From Pirellulales bacterium (GTDB taxonomy: Bacteria > Planctomycetota > Planctomycetia > Pirellulales > JACPPG01), in NCBI GenBank assembly GCA_035546535.1, contig DASZWQ010000135.1, positions 1 through 56,963 of the forward strand: DNA of 56,963 nt. The letters are read 5' to 3'. The translations under genes and the position numbers were made by a program. Within the stretch, counting starts at the first letter, position 1; each line of letters starts with the position of its first letter. This document shows positions 18,210-27,118 of the stretch, piece by piece. The notes beneath the pieces were generated by a model. It had not been told where the DNA came from and did not search any database. It saw only the letters and a list, made by a program, of their open reading frames with translations.

Positions 18210-19170
18210 CTCCCGATCCCAGCCGCGCACGCTGCACGTTATCGCCAACGGCAAAATCGCCGGCGATCCGCGCCTCCGCGAAGCGGTGCGCGTGGTGCGC
18301 GAGCGTGGGCATCAAGTGTGCGTCAGCGTAACCTGGGAAGCAGGCGACGCGGCGAGTTTGGTCGGCGCTGCCGCCATCGCGAGTGCCGACGGCGTCGTCG
18401 CCGCTGGCGGCGATGGCACGATCAACGAAGTCGTCTCAGGCCTCGTCGGTCTTTCACAATCGAGTTCGCCACCCAACCGGCTCCCGGCGCTCGGCATCGT
18501 CCCGATGGGCACAGCCAACGACTTTGCCCGCGGCTGCGGCGTACCGACCGATGACCTGACCGAAGCGCTACTGAACGTGGCCGAGGGCGTGGCGACGCCG
18601 ATCGACGCGGGCCGCGTCAACGGGCGGACCTTCGTGAATGTCGCCACGGGTGGTTTTGGCACCCAGGTCACGGTCGAAACTCCGCCGGAAGTGAAACGCC
18701 TGTTGGGGCGCGTGGCCTATTTGGTTTCCGGCGTGGTGTCAATCGGCCGGCTGCAGGCGCGGACGATTCGAGTCCGCGCGCCCGACTTCGAGTGGCAAGG
18801 CGCCACGTACGTGTTCGCCGTCGGTAACGGGCGGCAGGCGGGCGGCGGCTTTCAGATGTGCGAGCACGCGCTACTCAACGACGGACTTTTGGATCTGATG
18901 ATCGTGCCCGACGTTCCCTATGATCAGGCACTCGACCTGCTGCGTGAATTGCTGTCGCCGCCGCCCCACACGAATTATCAAAGCGTGATCTATCGGCAGG
19001 TCCCCTGGGTCGAGATATCTTCTACGGCCGGGCTGGCCATGAATCTTGACGGCGAGCCCTTGCAGGCCGAAAACTTTCACTTCGAAATGGCGCCACAGGC
19101 CATCTCGTGTTATCTGCCCGCGGACGCGCCCTTAGTGCGCGCAGATCAGGCCCTTTCGCCGCGCGGTTAA
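18199..19170 (+). CDS. Diacylglycerol kinase-family lipid kinase (YegS-like)
   Basis: The 323-aa protein has the kinase signature GGDGTINEVV (about 70-79) that binds ATP, followed by LGIVPMGTANDFARG, which is typical of YegS/DAGK-family enzymes, and a C-terminal beta-sandwich with LDGEPL. It should phosphorylate a lipid such as diacylglycerol or phosphatidylglycerol at the cytoplasmic membrane face. An in-frame start at 18082 lies inside the FMO gene; ATG 18199 gives the usual family length and overlaps the FMO stop by 11 bases, indicating coupled translation with the monooxygenase. The DUF2071 gene follows after 72 bases. Confidence 0.9.
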   Translation: MADSSRSQPRTLHVIANGKIAGDPRLREAVRVVRERGHQVCVSVTWEAGDAASLVGAAAIASADGVVAAGGDGTINEVVSGLVGLSQSSSPPNRLPALGIVPMGTANDFARGCGVPTDDLTEALLNVAEGVATPIDAGRVNGRTFVNVATGGFGTQVTVETPPEVKRLLGRVAYLVSGVVSIGRLQARTIRVRAPDFEWQGATYVFAVGNGRQAGGGFQMCEHALLNDGLLDLMIVPDVPYDQALDLLRELLSPPPHTNYQSVIYRQVPWVEISSTAGLAMNLDGEPLQAENFHFEMAPQAISCYLPADAPLVRADQALSPRG

Positions 19171-19242
19171 TTCGCCGCTTTCTCTGCGGTTACACCACCG
19201 CAGACGTCCACACGGCGATGCAAACACGGAAGGGGGCCAACC

Positions 19243-20022
19243 ATGGCGACGATTGTCGAGGAAATGGATCGTGCCGCGCCCGCCGAGCGCCCTGGCGGAC
19301 GCCTGGCGGGCTATCACCATTGGCATGATCTGCTGTTCGTGCATTGGCGCGTCGAGCCAGACGTTGTAGCACCGCTGCTGCCGCGCGGCGTGACGCTCGA
19401 CACGTTCGACGGTAGTGCCTGGGTCGGCCTGGTGCCGTTTTCGATTTCTGGCCTGCGGCCGTGGTGGTTTCCCGCACTGCCAGGCGTGAGCGCATTCAAC
19501 GAAATCAACGTCCGCACCTACGTCCATTACCGCGGTCGCGATCCGGGCGTGTGGTTCTTCAGCCTCGACGCCACGAACTCTCTGGCTGTGCGCGTGGCTC
19601 GCTGGTGGTGGGGCTTGAACTATCACCGCACGGCGATGAACGTGCGCGTCACCGGCGCCGTGGCGCATTACGAAGCGGCCCGCCGCGGCGGCGGCCGCCG
19701 GGCCGGCGCACAACTCGTGGCCGAGATCGGCCCGCTCCTGGGCGCCGATGAACGCGACCGCCCGCTGCCGCCGGGCCGCACATTGCCGGGCACGCTCGAA
19801 CATTTCTTGCTCGATCGCTACATCCTGTACTCGCAAGCCGGCGACGGGCCACTCTACCAAGGCATCGTGCACCACGCGCCGTACGTGATTCACGAGGCGA
19901 GCCTGCTGGCCTGTCGGCAAACGCTGCTTCCCGCCAACGGGATTTTCGGTGCCCCCCTGCCCTGCCACGCCGCGTATTGCCCCGGCGTCGAGGTGGAAGT
20001 GTTCCCGCTGCGTCGCGTGTGA
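19243..20022 (+). CDS. DUF2071 (YqjF-like) protein
   Basis: The 259-aa protein matches the DUF2071/YqjF pattern: WHDLLFVHWRVEPDVVAPLL near the N-terminus, then GVTLDTFDGSAWVGLVPF, FNEINVRTYVHY and GVWFFSLDATNSLAV. Members have an acetoacetate-decarboxylase-like beta fold, but no reaction is established. It contains no membrane segment or signal peptide. An AAGGGGG ribosome site lies at 19229-19235, upstream of ATG 19243. It may be cotranscribed with the FMO and lipid kinase genes, but the 72-base gap leaves this open. Confidence 0.88.
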   Translation: MATIVEEMDRAAPAERPGGRLAGYHHWHDLLFVHWRVEPDVVAPLLPRGVTLDTFDGSAWVGLVPFSISGLRPWWFPALPGVSAFNEINVRTYVHYRGRDPGVWFFSLDATNSLAVRVARWWWGLNYHRTAMNVRVTGAVAHYEAARRGGGRRAGAQLVAEIGPLLGADERDRPLPPGRTLPGTLEHFLLDRYILYSQAGDGPLYQGIVHHAPYVIHEASLLACRQTLLPANGIFGAPLPCHAAYCPGVEVEVFPLRRV

Positions 20023-20034
20023 AGCGGCGCGCGC

Positions 20035-20153
20035 AGGAGAACTGCAAAGCCTGCAGCCGGGGTCTGTGGCCGGAAGCCGCACGTGAAATCCCGGCCTCAC
20101 AGAGGCCGGCTACAGAAGATACGCGCGCAGAATCTCGACTTTGCAGTTCTCCT
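20035..20153. repeat. Perfect 15-bp inverted repeat enclosing dispersed repeat copy A
   Basis: AGGAGAACTGCAAAG at 20035-20049 and CTTTGCAGTTCTCCT at 20139-20153 are exact reverse complements, with GC-rich flanks that also partly pair. Between them lies the 68-base repeat copy A (20051-20118), whose inverted relative is at 21383-21452. The structure resembles an inserted palindromic cassette between the DUF2071 gene and hemW. Confidence 0.85.
20051..20118 (+). repeat. Dispersed repeat flanking hemW, copy A
   Basis: This segment shares most of its length with the reverse complement of 21383-21452. The conserved blocks are CAGCCGGGG-CTGTG, AGCCGCACG, and AATCCCGGCCTC-CAGAGGCCGG-CACAGAAGA. The block CCGGCCTC/GAGGCCGG is itself palindromic. 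Confidence 0.8.
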
Positions 20154-20247
20154 GGCGGCGCGCGGCCGTGACGTAAGCTATTCCCCTCGCATCGACTAAG
20201 ATGGAGCATTCGTCTGCTTCGTACTTTGTCGAGCTGACCTGCCTCGA

Positions 20248-21375
20248 ATGCCCCCTCGCGCCGCTTACATTCACGTCCCGTTCTGCCGGCATCATTGCGG
20301 GTATTGCAATTTCACGGTCGTGGCCGGCCGCGATGATCTGATCGAGCAGTTCCTGGCCGCGATCGAGCGCGAGCTGTCCGTTCTAGAGACACCGCGCGCG
20401 GTCGACACGCTGTTTATAGGCGGCGGCACGCCGACGCATTTGCCGCCGCCGGCGCTGGGCAAACTACTGGCAATCATCCGTCGCTGGTTCGCGCTGGCGG
20501 GCGGAGGCGAATTCTCGGTCGAGGCCAACCCGGCTGATATCTCGCCTGAAATCGTCGGGGGCCTGGTCGAACATGGCGTAACCCGCGTCAGCCTCGGCGC
20601 GCAATCGTTCAACACCGACAAGCTAAAAGTGCTGGAACGCGACCACGGGCCCGACACCATTCGCGCCGCGGTCGAAGATCTGCGGGCGGCCAACGTACAA
20701 GTATCGCTCGATTTGATCTTCGCGGCTCCTGGTGAGACGCTCGCCGGCTGGCAAGATGATCTGGCTCAGGCCATGGCGCTCGCGCCGGACCACGTTTCGA
20801 CCTACGGCTTGACGTTCGAACGCGGCACGACCTTTTGGGGCCGCCGCGCGCGAGGTGAATTGCGATCTGCCGACGAGGAGTTGGAACGCGACATGTACCT
20901 GACCGCCATCGATACGCTGACCGGAGCGGGCTTCGAACATTATGAAGTCTCGAACTTCGCCAGGCCCGGCCACCGCTGCCGGCACAACGAAGTCTATTGG
21001 GCGGGCGAAGAATATTACGCCGCGGGGCCGGGCGCGGCACGCTACGTCGGCGGCCGCCGCGAAATGAATCACCGCAGCACGACGACCTGGATCAAACGCG
21101 TGCTGGCCGGCGAGTCGCCGGTGGCCGAATCGGAAACGCTTTCACCCGAAGATCGGGCCCGTGAGGGGCTGGTGCTGGCTTTGCGCAGGCGCGAGGGAAT
21201 CGCCCGCGACGAATTCGCCGCCCGCTTTGGCTATTCCATCGGTGCGCTCGGCGGCGCGTCGCTCACTGATTTTACGGCGCACGGATTGATCGAAGACGAC
21301 GGCCGCACGTTGCGGCTTTCGCGCGCGGGGCTGCTCGTGAGCGACGCCCTGTGGTCGAAACTTTTGCGGCGCTGA
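20248..21375 (+). CDS. hemW: HemW-like radical SAM heme chaperone
   Basis: The 375-aa protein begins with a radical-SAM cluster motif, Cys13-x3-Cys17-x2-Cys20, in the context YIHVPFCRHHCGYCNF. The residue after next is not Cys, so the CxxxCxxCxC pattern of true oxygen-independent coproporphyrinogen oxidase (HemN) is absent; this and the length of 375 aa indicate HemW. The GGGTP SAM-binding motif (LFIGGGTPTHLP) and SLGAQSFN follow, and the C-terminal winged-helix domain has REGLVLALRRREGI. HemW binds heme and is thought to insert it into respiratory proteins. No other heme gene is adjacent. Inverted repeats flank the gene on both sides. Confidence 0.9.
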   Translation: MPPRAAYIHVPFCRHHCGYCNFTVVAGRDDLIEQFLAAIERELSVLETPRAVDTLFIGGGTPTHLPPPALGKLLAIIRRWFALAGGGEFSVEANPADISPEIVGGLVEHGVTRVSLGAQSFNTDKLKVLERDHGPDTIRAAVEDLRAANVQVSLDLIFAAPGETLAGWQDDLAQAMALAPDHVSTYGLTFERGTTFWGRRARGELRSADEELERDMYLTAIDTLTGAGFEHYEVSNFARPGHRCRHNEVYWAGEEYYAAGPGAARYVGGRREMNHRSTTTWIKRVLAGESPVAESETLSPEDRAREGLVLALRRREGIARDEFAARFGYSIGALGGASLTDFTAHGLIEDDGRTLRLSRAGLLVSDALWSKLLRR

Positions 21376-21382
21376 AAAGTTT

Positions 21383-21452
21383 CTTCTGTGGCCGGCCTCT
21401 GCGAGGCCGGGATTGATCGTGCGGCTATCGCGGTCACAGGCCCCGGCTGTAG
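21383..21452 (-). repeat. Dispersed repeat flanking hemW, copy B (inverted)
   Basis: This is the inverted relative of 20051-20118, beginning eight bases after the hemW stop codon. It starts CTTCTGTGGCCGGCCTC and ends CCCCGGCTGTAG. It can fold on itself through GGCCTCtgcGAGGCC, which might act as a terminator stem for hemW; there is no T-tract. Confidence 0.8.
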
Positions 21453-21511
21453 AGTCGCGATATCACGTCGTGGGAAACTAGCGTGTGTCGTATTGGCCGA
21501 GCGAAAGGTCC

Positions 21512-21604
21512 CCTCTCCCTCCGGGAGAGGATTAGGGTGAGGGACATTCGAGGTCGACGCTGATTGCCGAGCCCCTCACCCCGGCCGTCTCCCGGAGGGA
21601 GAGC
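21512..21604. repeat. Inverted pair of CTCTCCCTCCGGGAGA-type repeats
   Basis: The arm at 21512-21543 contains CTCTCCCTCCGGGAGAGG and then GGGTGAGGG; the arm at 21572-21604 carries the reverse complement of the same blocks (CCCTCACCC then TCTCCCGGAGGGAGAG). Repeats of this consensus are known as intergenic dispersed elements in several bacterial phyla. The two arms can form a long hairpin in RNA or single-stranded DNA. Confidence 0.75.
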
Positions 21605-21830
21605 GAGTTCGCAACGCGCGGGTTAGGAGCAGAAACAGAAATCCTGGACACGGATTCTGTCGGATGCACCACTCCCAATTGGCACCACACAACCTCAATG
21701 ACGCCCCTCGCGCGCACACACTAACCACCCACCACCCAATATCAGGCGACTCGCTTTCTGCTGGTCGGGGTTGTACGATTGGGGCCAATCCGCCGCACTC
21801 ACTCCCCTGCCCTTTCGATATCGAGCCGTC

Positions 21831-22520
21831 ATGAAATACTTAAATCCCGGTCCCGTGGCAACGCTTGTTGCCTTGCTGCTTACAACGGCCGCGCTTGCGG
21901 CCGACCCAAGTGCCGAACGCTGGGGAAAGGCCATCGCGGCCTTCGAGGAACAGGACAAGCAATCAGCGCCGGCCCAGGAGGGAATCGTCTTTATCGGTAG
22001 CTCCTCGATCCGACTGTGGGACCTGAAAAAGGGGCTGCCTGATTTGCCGTGCGTGAATCGCGGCTTCGGCGGGTCGCACATGGCCGATTCGGCCTACTTT
22101 GCCGATCGCATCATCATCCCCTATCGGCCACGCGTTGTGGTCGTGTACGCCGGAGGAAACGACATTGCCGCGGGCAAATCGCCCGAGCAGGTAGCCGACG
22201 ATTTTCAGGCGCTCGTGAAGAAAGTACACGTCGCCCTGCCCCAGACGAAGATCTACTTCGTGTCATTGTTTCCCACGGTTGCCAGACAAAAACTCGACGA
22301 CAAGATGAAGCAGGTCAACACGCTGATCGAACAGTTCACCAAGTCCGATCCGCGCCTTGGCTATATCGACACGCGCACCCGTATGACAGCCGCCGATGGC
22401 GGGCCACGCCCCGAACTATTGCGCGCCGACAACCTGCACATGAACGACGCAGGCTATGCGATCTGGAACGAGATCGTGGGACCGATTGTCAACGCAGCTT
22501 ACAAGGCCGCAGAGAAATGA
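21831..22520 (+). CDS. Exported SGNH/GDSL-type hydrolase
   Basis: The 229-aa protein has a signal peptide (MKYLNPGPVATLVALLLTTA, cleavage near ALAA). SGNH blocks are visible: IGSSSIRLW with the catalytic Ser, NRGFGGSHM, VVYAGGNDIA, and DNLHMNDAGY carrying Asp and His. This fits the GDSL-like lipase/acylhydrolase or platelet-activating-factor acetylhydrolase-like group, common in planctomycetes for removing acetyl or acyl groups from carbohydrates. The substrate is unknown. The ATG at 21831 is chosen over an upstream in-frame start because the signal peptide begins there. The gene is convergent with the NHL-repeat gene, nine bases apart. Confidence 0.87.
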   Translation: MKYLNPGPVATLVALLLTTAALAADPSAERWGKAIAAFEEQDKQSAPAQEGIVFIGSSSIRLWDLKKGLPDLPCVNRGFGGSHMADSAYFADRIIIPYRPRVVVVYAGGNDIAAGKSPEQVADDFQALVKKVHVALPQTKIYFVSLFPTVARQKLDDKMKQVNTLIEQFTKSDPRLGYIDTRTRMTAADGGPRPELLRADNLHMNDAGYAIWNEIVGPIVNAAYKAAEK

Positions 22521-22529
22521 AGTCCTCGC

Positions 22530-23615
22530 CTACGGCGTGGCGGCGAATTTCTGAATGCGGTGGTTGAACGCGTCGACGACGTACAGGCAGCCGTGGCTGT
22601 CGATGCCTATGCCGTGCGGGGCGTAGAACTGGCCGGACTTCGTTCCCTCCTCGCCGAAGCCAACCTGGTAGGCGCCATCGGCTGTGAAACGCTGGATGCG
22701 GCCGCCGATCGCGTTGACCCATAGTCGCCCCTTGGTGTCGAAGGCGAGGCCCGTCGGCCCCTGCATATTCTTTTGCTCGAAGGCGCCAAAGAACCCGCCG
22801 AATTTGCCCGGCGCAACCTCGTTATCACCCCAGGCGTCTAGGAACTTGCCGTTCGGGCTGAATTTCTGCACGCGGCCCAGCACGGCCTCGGTCGTGTAGA
22901 CGTTCCCCTGCTCGTCGACGGCCACGAACGTGGGGCCGGCGAAGAATGCCTTCGGGTGGGGGTTGCCGCCGAATTCGCCGTGCTCGAATCCCTTGCGTCC
23001 CCATTTCGTAAGGAACTTTCCCTGCGTGTCGAAAACCTGAACACGGCGATTGCACTGGTCGGCGACGTAAACGCGGTCGTCGCGACTGATGGCCAGCCCG
23101 CCCGGCATGTCAAACTCGCCATCCCCCTGGCCGAATTTGCCCCATTCGCGCAGCGGCTCACCGGCCGTGGTGAAAACGGCAATCTTGTCGCGCTTCCGCG
23201 CTTCTTCATAACGCGAGGGCGGAATGCCGGCGTGCGCGATGTACAGGTTCTCTTCGCGGTCGAAGGCCATTCCGCCCGGGAAGGCTGAAACCGGGAACGC
23301 GGTCAGGAACTTGCCGTCGCTCGAGAACTTCTGCACGCGGGCGTTATAGAAATCGGTGACAAAAACTTCGTCGGCACGATTGATAGCGATGCCGATCGGA
23401 AAGTTGAACTCCCCCTCGCTAGCGCCTTGGCCGCCCCATTCGCACAAGAACTTCGGTGAATTCGGAGCTGGTTCCGCGGCCCGTGCTGTGATCGACGTGC
23501 ATGCGATCACAAGAAGAAACAAACATGCCGCCGTCAGGGATGATAAGCAACACGAACGGAAACCGGCATTTCGCCGTGGCCTGGTCCGCGGGTCAGGCAA
23601 GCCCCGATGTCGCAT
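22530..23615 (-). CDS. Exported NHL-repeat (beta-propeller) protein
   Basis: The 361-aa protein has an N-terminal signal segment (LTAACLFLLVIACTSITARA). The rest consists of about six NHL blades with repeated cores such as FNFPIGIAINRADEVFVTDF, RVQKFSSDGKF, MPGGLAISRDDRVYVADQCN, VYTTEAVLGRVQKFSPNGKF and FYAPHGIGIDSHGCLYVVDA. It should form a six-bladed propeller in the periplasm; such proteins bind ligands or act as lyases, and nothing here decides between these. It lies 43 bases after lepA on the same strand and may be the last gene of a ROK kinase-lepA-NHL run, although the functional link is not obvious. Confidence 0.87.
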   Translation of the reverse strand: MRHRGLPDPRTRPRRNAGFRSCCLSSLTAACLFLLVIACTSITARAAEPAPNSPKFLCEWGGQGASEGEFNFPIGIAINRADEVFVTDFYNARVQKFSSDGKFLTAFPVSAFPGGMAFDREENLYIAHAGIPPSRYEEARKRDKIAVFTTAGEPLREWGKFGQGDGEFDMPGGLAISRDDRVYVADQCNRRVQVFDTQGKFLTKWGRKGFEHGEFGGNPHPKAFFAGPTFVAVDEQGNVYTTEAVLGRVQKFSPNGKFLDAWGDNEVAPGKFGGFFGAFEQKNMQGPTGLAFDTKGRLWVNAIGGRIQRFTADGAYQVGFGEEGTKSGQFYAPHGIGIDSHGCLYVVDAFNHRIQKFAATP

Positions 23616-23658
23616 GCTCCGCCGCGGCGAAATAGGCGCCGCCCTCGTCGCGTGTCAG

Positions 23659-25476
23659 CTACTCGCCGCTCGTATCGAGCACGGCTAGAAATGCCTTCTG
23701 TGGGATGTCGACGCTGCCCACCGATTTCATCCGCTTCTTTCCTTCGCGCTGCTTGGCCCACAACTTGCGCTTACGGGTAATATCACCGCCGTAGCACTTG
23801 GCGGTCACGTTTTTGCGCATCGCCGAAATCGTCTCCCGCGCGATGATCCGGCTGCCGATGGCGGCCTGAATCGCGACTTCGAACATATGCCGGTCGATCT
23901 CGCCGCGCAATTTCTTGACCACTGCCCTGCCCCGCCGGTCGGCATCTTTGCGATCGCAAATGATCGAGAGTGCGTCGACGCGGTTGCCGCCGACCAGGAT
24001 ATCCATTCTTACCAGGTCGGCCGGGTAATAACCCAATAGCTCGTAATCCATCGTGCCGTAGCCGCGCGTGCAGCTCTTCAGCTTGTCGTGCATATCGTAG
24101 ATCACTTCGGCCAGCGGCAAGTCATAGACCAGCATCGCGCGGGTCGGCGACAGATATTCGGTGCGGACGTAAATGCCGCGGCGATCATTGCAGAGTTGCA
24201 TGACCGGGCCGATGACTTCGCTGGGTAGCACGAAGCTGACGCGCACGATCGGCTGGCGAAACTCTTCGATCTCACCGGCATCGGGAACCTTTTGCGGGTT
24301 GTAGATCCGCAGGGTTTCGCCATTCTTCGTGAGGATCTCGTAGGTGACATTCGGCGCCGTTTGCACCAGGTCCAGATTCGCTTCCCCTTCGAGCCGCTGC
24401 TGCACGATCTCCATGTGCAACAGCCCCAGAAAGCCGCAACGAAATCCGAAGCCCAGCGCGTCGCTCGTCTCGGGCTCGAACTCGAAGCTGGGGTCGTTGA
24501 TGCTCAGTTTCGTGAGTGCGTCGCGCAGCTCTTCGAAATCCTGCCCGTCCGACGGGTACAAGCCGCAAAAGACCATTCGCTTCGGTTCTTGATAACCGGG
24601 CAGCGCCGCGGCCATCGGCTCGGCGGCCGTGGTCACGGTGTCGCCGATGTGTACCTGATTGAGGGCCTTGATATTGCAGATCAAGTAGCCCACCTGACCG
24701 GCCTGCAACTCGTCGCACGAGCGGCGCTGCGGCACGAATTGGCCCAGCTCCAGCACCTCGTGGACGTAGCCCGTCTTGATGAAGCGGATCTTTTGCCCCT
24801 TGCGGACGGTGCCGTTCATCAAGCGGACGTAGGTGATGGCGCCGCGAAACTCGTCGTAGTGCGAGTCGAAGACCATCGCTTGCAGCGGCGCTTGCGGGTC
24901 ACCGTCGGGGGGCGGAATGCGCTCGACGACGGCGGCCAACACCGCCTCGACCCCCTGCCCTGTCTTGCCGCTGGCCGGCAAAACCTCGGCCGCGTCGATG
25001 CCCAGCACGGTTTCCATCTCTTGCATGACATCGTCGGGCCGGGCGTTGATCAGGTCGATTTTGTTGAGCACTGGCACGATCGACAGATCGCTGGCCATGG
25101 CAGCCAAGGCATTGGCCACGGTTTGTGCTTCGACTCCCTGGCAAGCGTCCACCAGCAACAGCGCCCCCTCGCAGCAGGCCAGGCTGCGAGAGACCTCGTA
25201 TTGGAAGTCGACGTGGCCCGGCGTGTCGATCAGGTTCAGTTCATACGTCTCGCCATTGTGACGAAAGCGCATCGCGACGGCGCGAGCCTTGATCGTGATG
25301 CCGCGTTGGCGCTCGAGCTCCATGTCGTCGAGCGTTTGCTCGCGCAGCTCGCGCTTGGCGACGGTACCCGTCACCTCCAGCAATCGATCGGCAAGCGTAC
25401 TCTTGCCGTGATCGATGTGGGCGATGATCGAAAAGTTGCGGATGTGTTTACAGTCGAGCTTTGCCAACGTGGCCAT
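23659..25476 (-). CDS. lepA: Translation elongation factor 4 (LepA)
   Basis: The 605-aa protein matches LepA in length and domain order. The GTPase domain has the P-loop AHIDHGKST at about 19-27, RGITIKA in switch I, DTPGHVDF (G3) and NKID (G4). EF-G-like domains II, III and V follow, and the C-terminal domain unique to LepA has GSRIIARETISAMRKNVTAK and GGDITRKRKLWAKQREGKKR. It acts on ribosomes during translation initiation or back-translocation. It lies between the ROK kinase (100 bases upstream) and the NHL-repeat gene on the same strand. Confidence 0.98.
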   Translation of the reverse strand: MATLAKLDCKHIRNFSIIAHIDHGKSTLADRLLEVTGTVAKRELREQTLDDMELERQRGITIKARAVAMRFRHNGETYELNLIDTPGHVDFQYEVSRSLACCEGALLLVDACQGVEAQTVANALAAMASDLSIVPVLNKIDLINARPDDVMQEMETVLGIDAAEVLPASGKTGQGVEAVLAAVVERIPPPDGDPQAPLQAMVFDSHYDEFRGAITYVRLMNGTVRKGQKIRFIKTGYVHEVLELGQFVPQRRSCDELQAGQVGYLICNIKALNQVHIGDTVTTAAEPMAAALPGYQEPKRMVFCGLYPSDGQDFEELRDALTKLSINDPSFEFEPETSDALGFGFRCGFLGLLHMEIVQQRLEGEANLDLVQTAPNVTYEILTKNGETLRIYNPQKVPDAGEIEEFRQPIVRVSFVLPSEVIGPVMQLCNDRRGIYVRTEYLSPTRAMLVYDLPLAEVIYDMHDKLKSCTRGYGTMDYELLGYYPADLVRMDILVGGNRVDALSIICDRKDADRRGRAVVKKLRGEIDRHMFEVAIQAAIGSRIIARETISAMRKNVTAKCYGGDITRKRKLWAKQREGKKRMKSVGSVDIPQKAFLAVLDTSGE

Positions 25477-25576
25477 CCCTGTTCATCCCTGAACGATTGT
25501 GTGTATTGGTGCTTGTCGATGAAGCGAATCGCGGCCGGCGTATCGCCAATCGTCGAGGAACTGCCCTCTCATGCCG

Positions 25577-26608
25577 TCATGTCCGAGCGCCGCGCAAGTG
25601 CTCCTGCCGCGCGACGCCCGCGGCGCCGATGAATCCAGCATCCCCTCCCAGCGAGGCGAAGTCGATCGTGGTCTTTTCGGCGAGGACGGGAAACGCGCGG
25701 CGGCGAACTTCGGCCCGCACGGTTTCCAGAAAGCTCTTGCCCAAGGGACGATCGTGGCCGCCAAAAGTCATCGCCCCGCCCAGCACGACTCCGTTGGGGT
25801 CGATCGTGTGCAATAAATTGACCACACCCACGGCCAGGTAGCGGGCCGTCTCCAGGACAAGTTCCAGGGCCAGCTCGTCGCCGGCCTCGGCCGCCTCGGC
25901 CAGTGCGAGCGGTGTCATCGGTTCATTGCCCAGCGCGTTCAGGGAACTAGTGCGTCCTTCGCCGAGCGCCTCGTTCACGCGGCGGACCACTCCCTTGGCG
26001 CTGCAAAAAGCTTCCAGATGGCCGCGCTGGCCGCACGAGCAGATCGGCGCGTCCGGCCGGCAATCGATAATGATGTGTCCGCATTCAGCGCCGTGGCTGT
26101 GCTCTCCGCGCAATACGAGATTGTCCACGACAATGCCACAACCGATGCCGGTGCCCAAAGTGAACATGACCATGCTGCGCAGTGTGCGACCACTGCCCAC
26201 CCAGAACTCTCCGTAAGCGGCGGCGTTCGCGTCGTTTTCGAAACTGACCGGCAGGTTGGCATGCGCCGACAATCGATCGCGGATCGGAAAATCGGTCCAG
26301 CCCGCCAGGTTCGGCGGATCCAAAAGCAGACCCGCCGGAATATCCATGGTCCCCGGTGAACCGAGGCCGACGCGCGCCACCTGGTCGCGTCGCGCCCCGG
26401 CCTTGGCGATCGCTTCATGAACCGCGGCCCCCATCCGCCGGGCGCCATCCTCGGGTCCTTTTTCGGCCTCGGTCGCGACGCTAAGCCACGATAGCGGCCG
26501 ACCAAGGTCATCGACCACGCCAACCTTAATGCTGGTTCCCCCTAAATCCACCCCCACGAACAGAGGCGCCTGAGCCTGGTCAACCGGAATGAACTTGGAC
26601 TGGGACAT
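25577..26608 (-). CDS. ROK-family sugar kinase (glucokinase-like)
   Basis: The 343-aa protein has the phosphate-binding motif VDLGGTSIKVGVVD, substrate-region motifs GLGSPGTMD and FENDANAAAYGE, and TLGTGIGCGIV. The ROK zinc motif is seen as GAECGHIIID followed by CSCGQRGHLEAF, in which the third Cys of the usual motif is replaced by His, an allowed variant. Lack of an N-terminal HTH shows it is a kinase rather than a NagC/XylR-type repressor. Glucose is the likely substrate, although other hexoses or N-acetylated sugars cannot be excluded. It is probably the first gene of a run with lepA and the NHL protein. Confidence 0.92.
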   Translation of the reverse strand: MSQSKFIPVDQAQAPLFVGVDLGGTSIKVGVVDDLGRPLSWLSVATEAEKGPEDGARRMGAAVHEAIAKAGARRDQVARVGLGSPGTMDIPAGLLLDPPNLAGWTDFPIRDRLSAHANLPVSFENDANAAAYGEFWVGSGRTLRSMVMFTLGTGIGCGIVVDNLVLRGEHSHGAECGHIIIDCRPDAPICSCGQRGHLEAFCSAKGVVRRVNEALGEGRTSSLNALGNEPMTPLALAEAAEAGDELALELVLETARYLAVGVVNLLHTIDPNGVVLGGAMTFGGHDRPLGKSFLETVRAEVRRRAFPVLAEKTTIDFASLGGDAGFIGAAGVARQEHLRGART

Positions 26609-27118
26609 TGGGAGAAGCGAGGCGACCAGGTAAGACCGGTCGGACAGGCGACCAGCCGGGATCGGCGGGGAGTGGCGTCACGGCAGGCTCGGCCGAAAGA
26701 AGTATAGGTTTTGCCCCGCAGGGTGGCAATCGCAGGTGCTCCCCAGTGCCGATGCAAACGGTGCGCCAGGTAAAAACACCATCCCGCGGCAACGCGGAAA
26801 CCATGCGACGAATCGCGCGAAAATGCCGCAGCTAGGCACTATTGCCTTCGTTTGTTAGGCTCTTGGCAGTCGTCGGGCGCAGGGGGGCGCTCGCCAAGGC
26901 GACAGGAGCTGCGCACGGATGGTGAAGCAGAAAAGACGATCCGGTCGATCTGCCGCAGCTTGCCCCTTCTCATCGATAGCTTCGATCACGGCCGCGCTGC
27001 CTCCCTCGCTCTCTTTTCGCGGGCAAGCGATCAGAGCGTTTTCAATTCTGGGTTTTCGCACGCTCGTCGCTGCTGACGGCCAGGCGTGTTTTTCCATCGT
27101 TTGCCAGAGGGTTTGGTC
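26609..27118. other. 510-base divergent intergenic region
   Basis: The region separates the ROK kinase and the acylase-family gene, which are divergent, so both promoters should lie here. A possible 67-codon frame starts at 26919 behind AGGAG (26905-26909) and ends overlapping the start of the acylase gene, but its composition gives no support for a real protein and I do not call it. No repeats or strong promoter motifs were recognised. Confidence 0.5.

Larger units (their letters stand above)
21376..21830. other. 455-base gap rich in repeats
   Basis: No gene is seen. The first 80 bases are dispersed repeat copy B; 21512-21604 is the CTCTCCCTCCGGGAGA inverted pair. The remaining 220 bases before the SGNH hydrolase start are less GC-rich and show no clear structure; a promoter for that gene must lie here but I could not identify it. 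Confidence 0.6.

Noticed and set aside
20248..21375. Annotation as oxygen-independent coproporphyrinogen oxidase HemN
   Set aside because: The fourth Cys of the HemN cluster motif is missing and the length is that of HemW.
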